A stretch of 5,988 bases of DNA, from positions 1 to 5,988 of the forward strand of contig JBDTWS010000207.1 in assembly GCA_040006575.1 (NCBI GenBank), given 5' to 3'. How positions within the stretch are numbered: position 1 is the first letter of the stretch; every line of letters begins with the position of its first letter. Below the pieces are notes generated by a model that saw only the letters and a list, made by a program, of their open reading frames with translations, searched no databases and was not told the origin of the DNA. A program made the translations under genes and the position numbers. Origin of the DNA: UKL13-2 sp040006575 (GTDB lineage Bacteria > Pseudomonadota > Gammaproteobacteria > Burkholderiales > Usitatibacteraceae). Shown here in pieces: positions 5,335 to 5,988 of this stretch.

Positions 5335-5988
5335 CTAATCCTTCTGCTTGCGATTTTCGTCGTCGCGCTTGCCTTTTTCATTGCGATTGTCTTCAGCCTT
5401 CGGCGCTGGTTTTTCCTTTTCCGCCTTGGGTGGCGGCGCCTGGCGCTGCTCCGGTGCAGGACGCGGCGCTGCCTCCGGGCGCGGTTGCGGTTGGCGCGGT
5501 GCCACCTCCGGTGCGCGCTCGCGTGGTTCGGCTGCCTTTGGCGCAGCTTGCGGCGGAGGTGCGGGCGGCGCGACAGGTCTAGGCTGGGCAGCCTGAGGAG
5601 CCGGCGCTGCCTGCGCAGGTGAACGCGGCTCACCTTGCGGCGCACGCCGGTCTTCGCGATTGCCAGGTTCGCGTGAGGCAGGGCCGCGTGGTTCAACCTC
5701 GCGACGCGGCGCCGGCGCTGTAGCGGGCGGCGGTACGGGCACGTTCGCGGTCGCAGGCGCCGGCGCTGTTGCAGGCGCTGCTGGAGGCGGTGGCGTTCTC
5801 TGCGGTGGCTCACCCTTGCCGCGGCGACCATCAGGGCGATCACGCGGGTCCTGGGGCGCTACCGGTGGCTGTGCGGCTGGTGTTGCGGCGGGCGGTGTGG
5901 CCGCCTGGGGCAAACGGACCGCGGGAGGTGCGGCCGGCGCCGGAAGAGGATGTGCGCCGGGCGGCAACGGCTGAACGGCAGGTGCCGG
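5335..5988 (-). CDS. Proline/alanine/arginine-rich protein, C-terminal part, cut by the window edge
   Basis: The frame is open from the right edge to a TAG at 5335-5337, giving at least 217 codons. A TTG at 5965-5967 could be read as a start, but the same proline-rich composition continues through it (upstream codons read PAPAVQP), so the true start is outside the window. About 29% of the residues after that TTG are proline; most others are Ala, Arg, Gln and Glu. There is no Cys, Trp, Tyr, Phe or Ile and only one His, so this part must be disordered rather than a folded enzyme. PATAPAP-type units recur, and the last 35 or so residues switch to a highly charged Lys/Glu/Asp/Arg/Asn tail ending RKQKD. 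Tails like this end some large secreted betaproteobacterial proteins (for example DUF6600/FecR-type), which is only a guess here. I cannot assign a function. The frame is preferred over overlapping GC-rich frames for its consistent composition and natural charged end. Confidence 0.65.
   Translation of the reverse strand, partial: PAPAVQPLPPGAHPLPAPAAPPAVRLPQAATPPAATPAAQPPVAPQDPRDRPDGRRGKGEPPQRTPPPPAAPATAPAPATANVPVPPPATAPAPRREVEPRGPASREPGNREDRRAPQGEPRSPAQAAPAPQAAQPRPVAPPAPPPQAAPKAAEPRERAPEVAPRQPQPRPEAAPRPAPEQRQAPPPKAEKEKPAPKAEDNRNEKGKRDDENRKQKD
5708..5769 (-). repeat. 14-base direct repeat inside the proline-rich gene
   Basis: GGCGCCGGCGCTGT occurs at 5708-5721 and 5756-5769 on the plus strand, exactly 48 bases (16 codons) apart, so both copies are in the same reading frame and encode the same T/A/P/A/P unit. 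This suggests that the disordered region grew by in-frame duplication. Confidence 0.6.

Noticed and set aside
5308..5338. TTAGCC/GGCTAA inverted repeat at the end of the proline-rich gene as its terminator
   Set aside because: Arms are only six bases with a 19-base loop, and the T run on the minus strand lies inside the loop rather than after the stem.
5265..5843. Arginine-rich minus-strand frame and glycine/alanine-rich plus-strand frames overlapping the proline-rich gene
   Set aside because: These are the expected alternative readings of GC-rich proline codons. The chosen frame alone has a uniform Pro/Ala/Arg region and a natural charged C-terminus.

Overview
The window reads as ordinary chromosome of a GC-rich Gram-negative proteobacterium. 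The evidence is an outer-membrane TonB-dependent receptor, two other proteins with Sec-type signal peptides, Shine-Dalgarno sites, and strong intrinsic terminators. The protein families present (CPG2-like peptidase, PsiF repeat protein, large TonB receptor) fit a beta- or gammaproteobacterium, perhaps Burkholderiales. That placement is an inference; no rRNA or marker gene is present.

Layout, left to right. (1) 15-1307, plus strand: a secreted M20 zinc peptidase closely resembling carboxypeptidase G2, closed by a perfect hairpin terminator at 1324-1353. (2) 1354-1662: a gene-free stretch with several short dyads and direct repeats, which is the likely control region of the next gene. (3) 1663-4383, plus strand: a 906-residue TonB-dependent receptor with its own UUCG-tetraloop terminator at 4402-4434. 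(4) 4435-4617: a short gap with a strong hairpin. (5) 4618-4968, plus strand: a small periplasmic PsiF-repeat protein. (6) 4969-5334: a gene-free convergent region with a pyrimidine-rich repeat, a possible terminator and two abutting inverted repeats. (7) 5335-5988, minus strand: the C-terminal part of a proline/alanine/arginine-rich disordered protein that runs off the right edge.

Each plus-strand gene looks like its own transcription unit, because terminators separate the first two and the third has its own gap. A link between peptidase and receptor, with the receptor importing a glutamyl compound that the peptidase trims in the periplasm, is possible from proximity but is not demonstrated. 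I see no mobile element, phage gene, CRISPR array, tRNA or rRNA, and no convincing new defence or biosynthetic system. The more unusual items are the intergenic inverted repeats, the dyads upstream of the receptor and the aromatic-free proline-rich tail.
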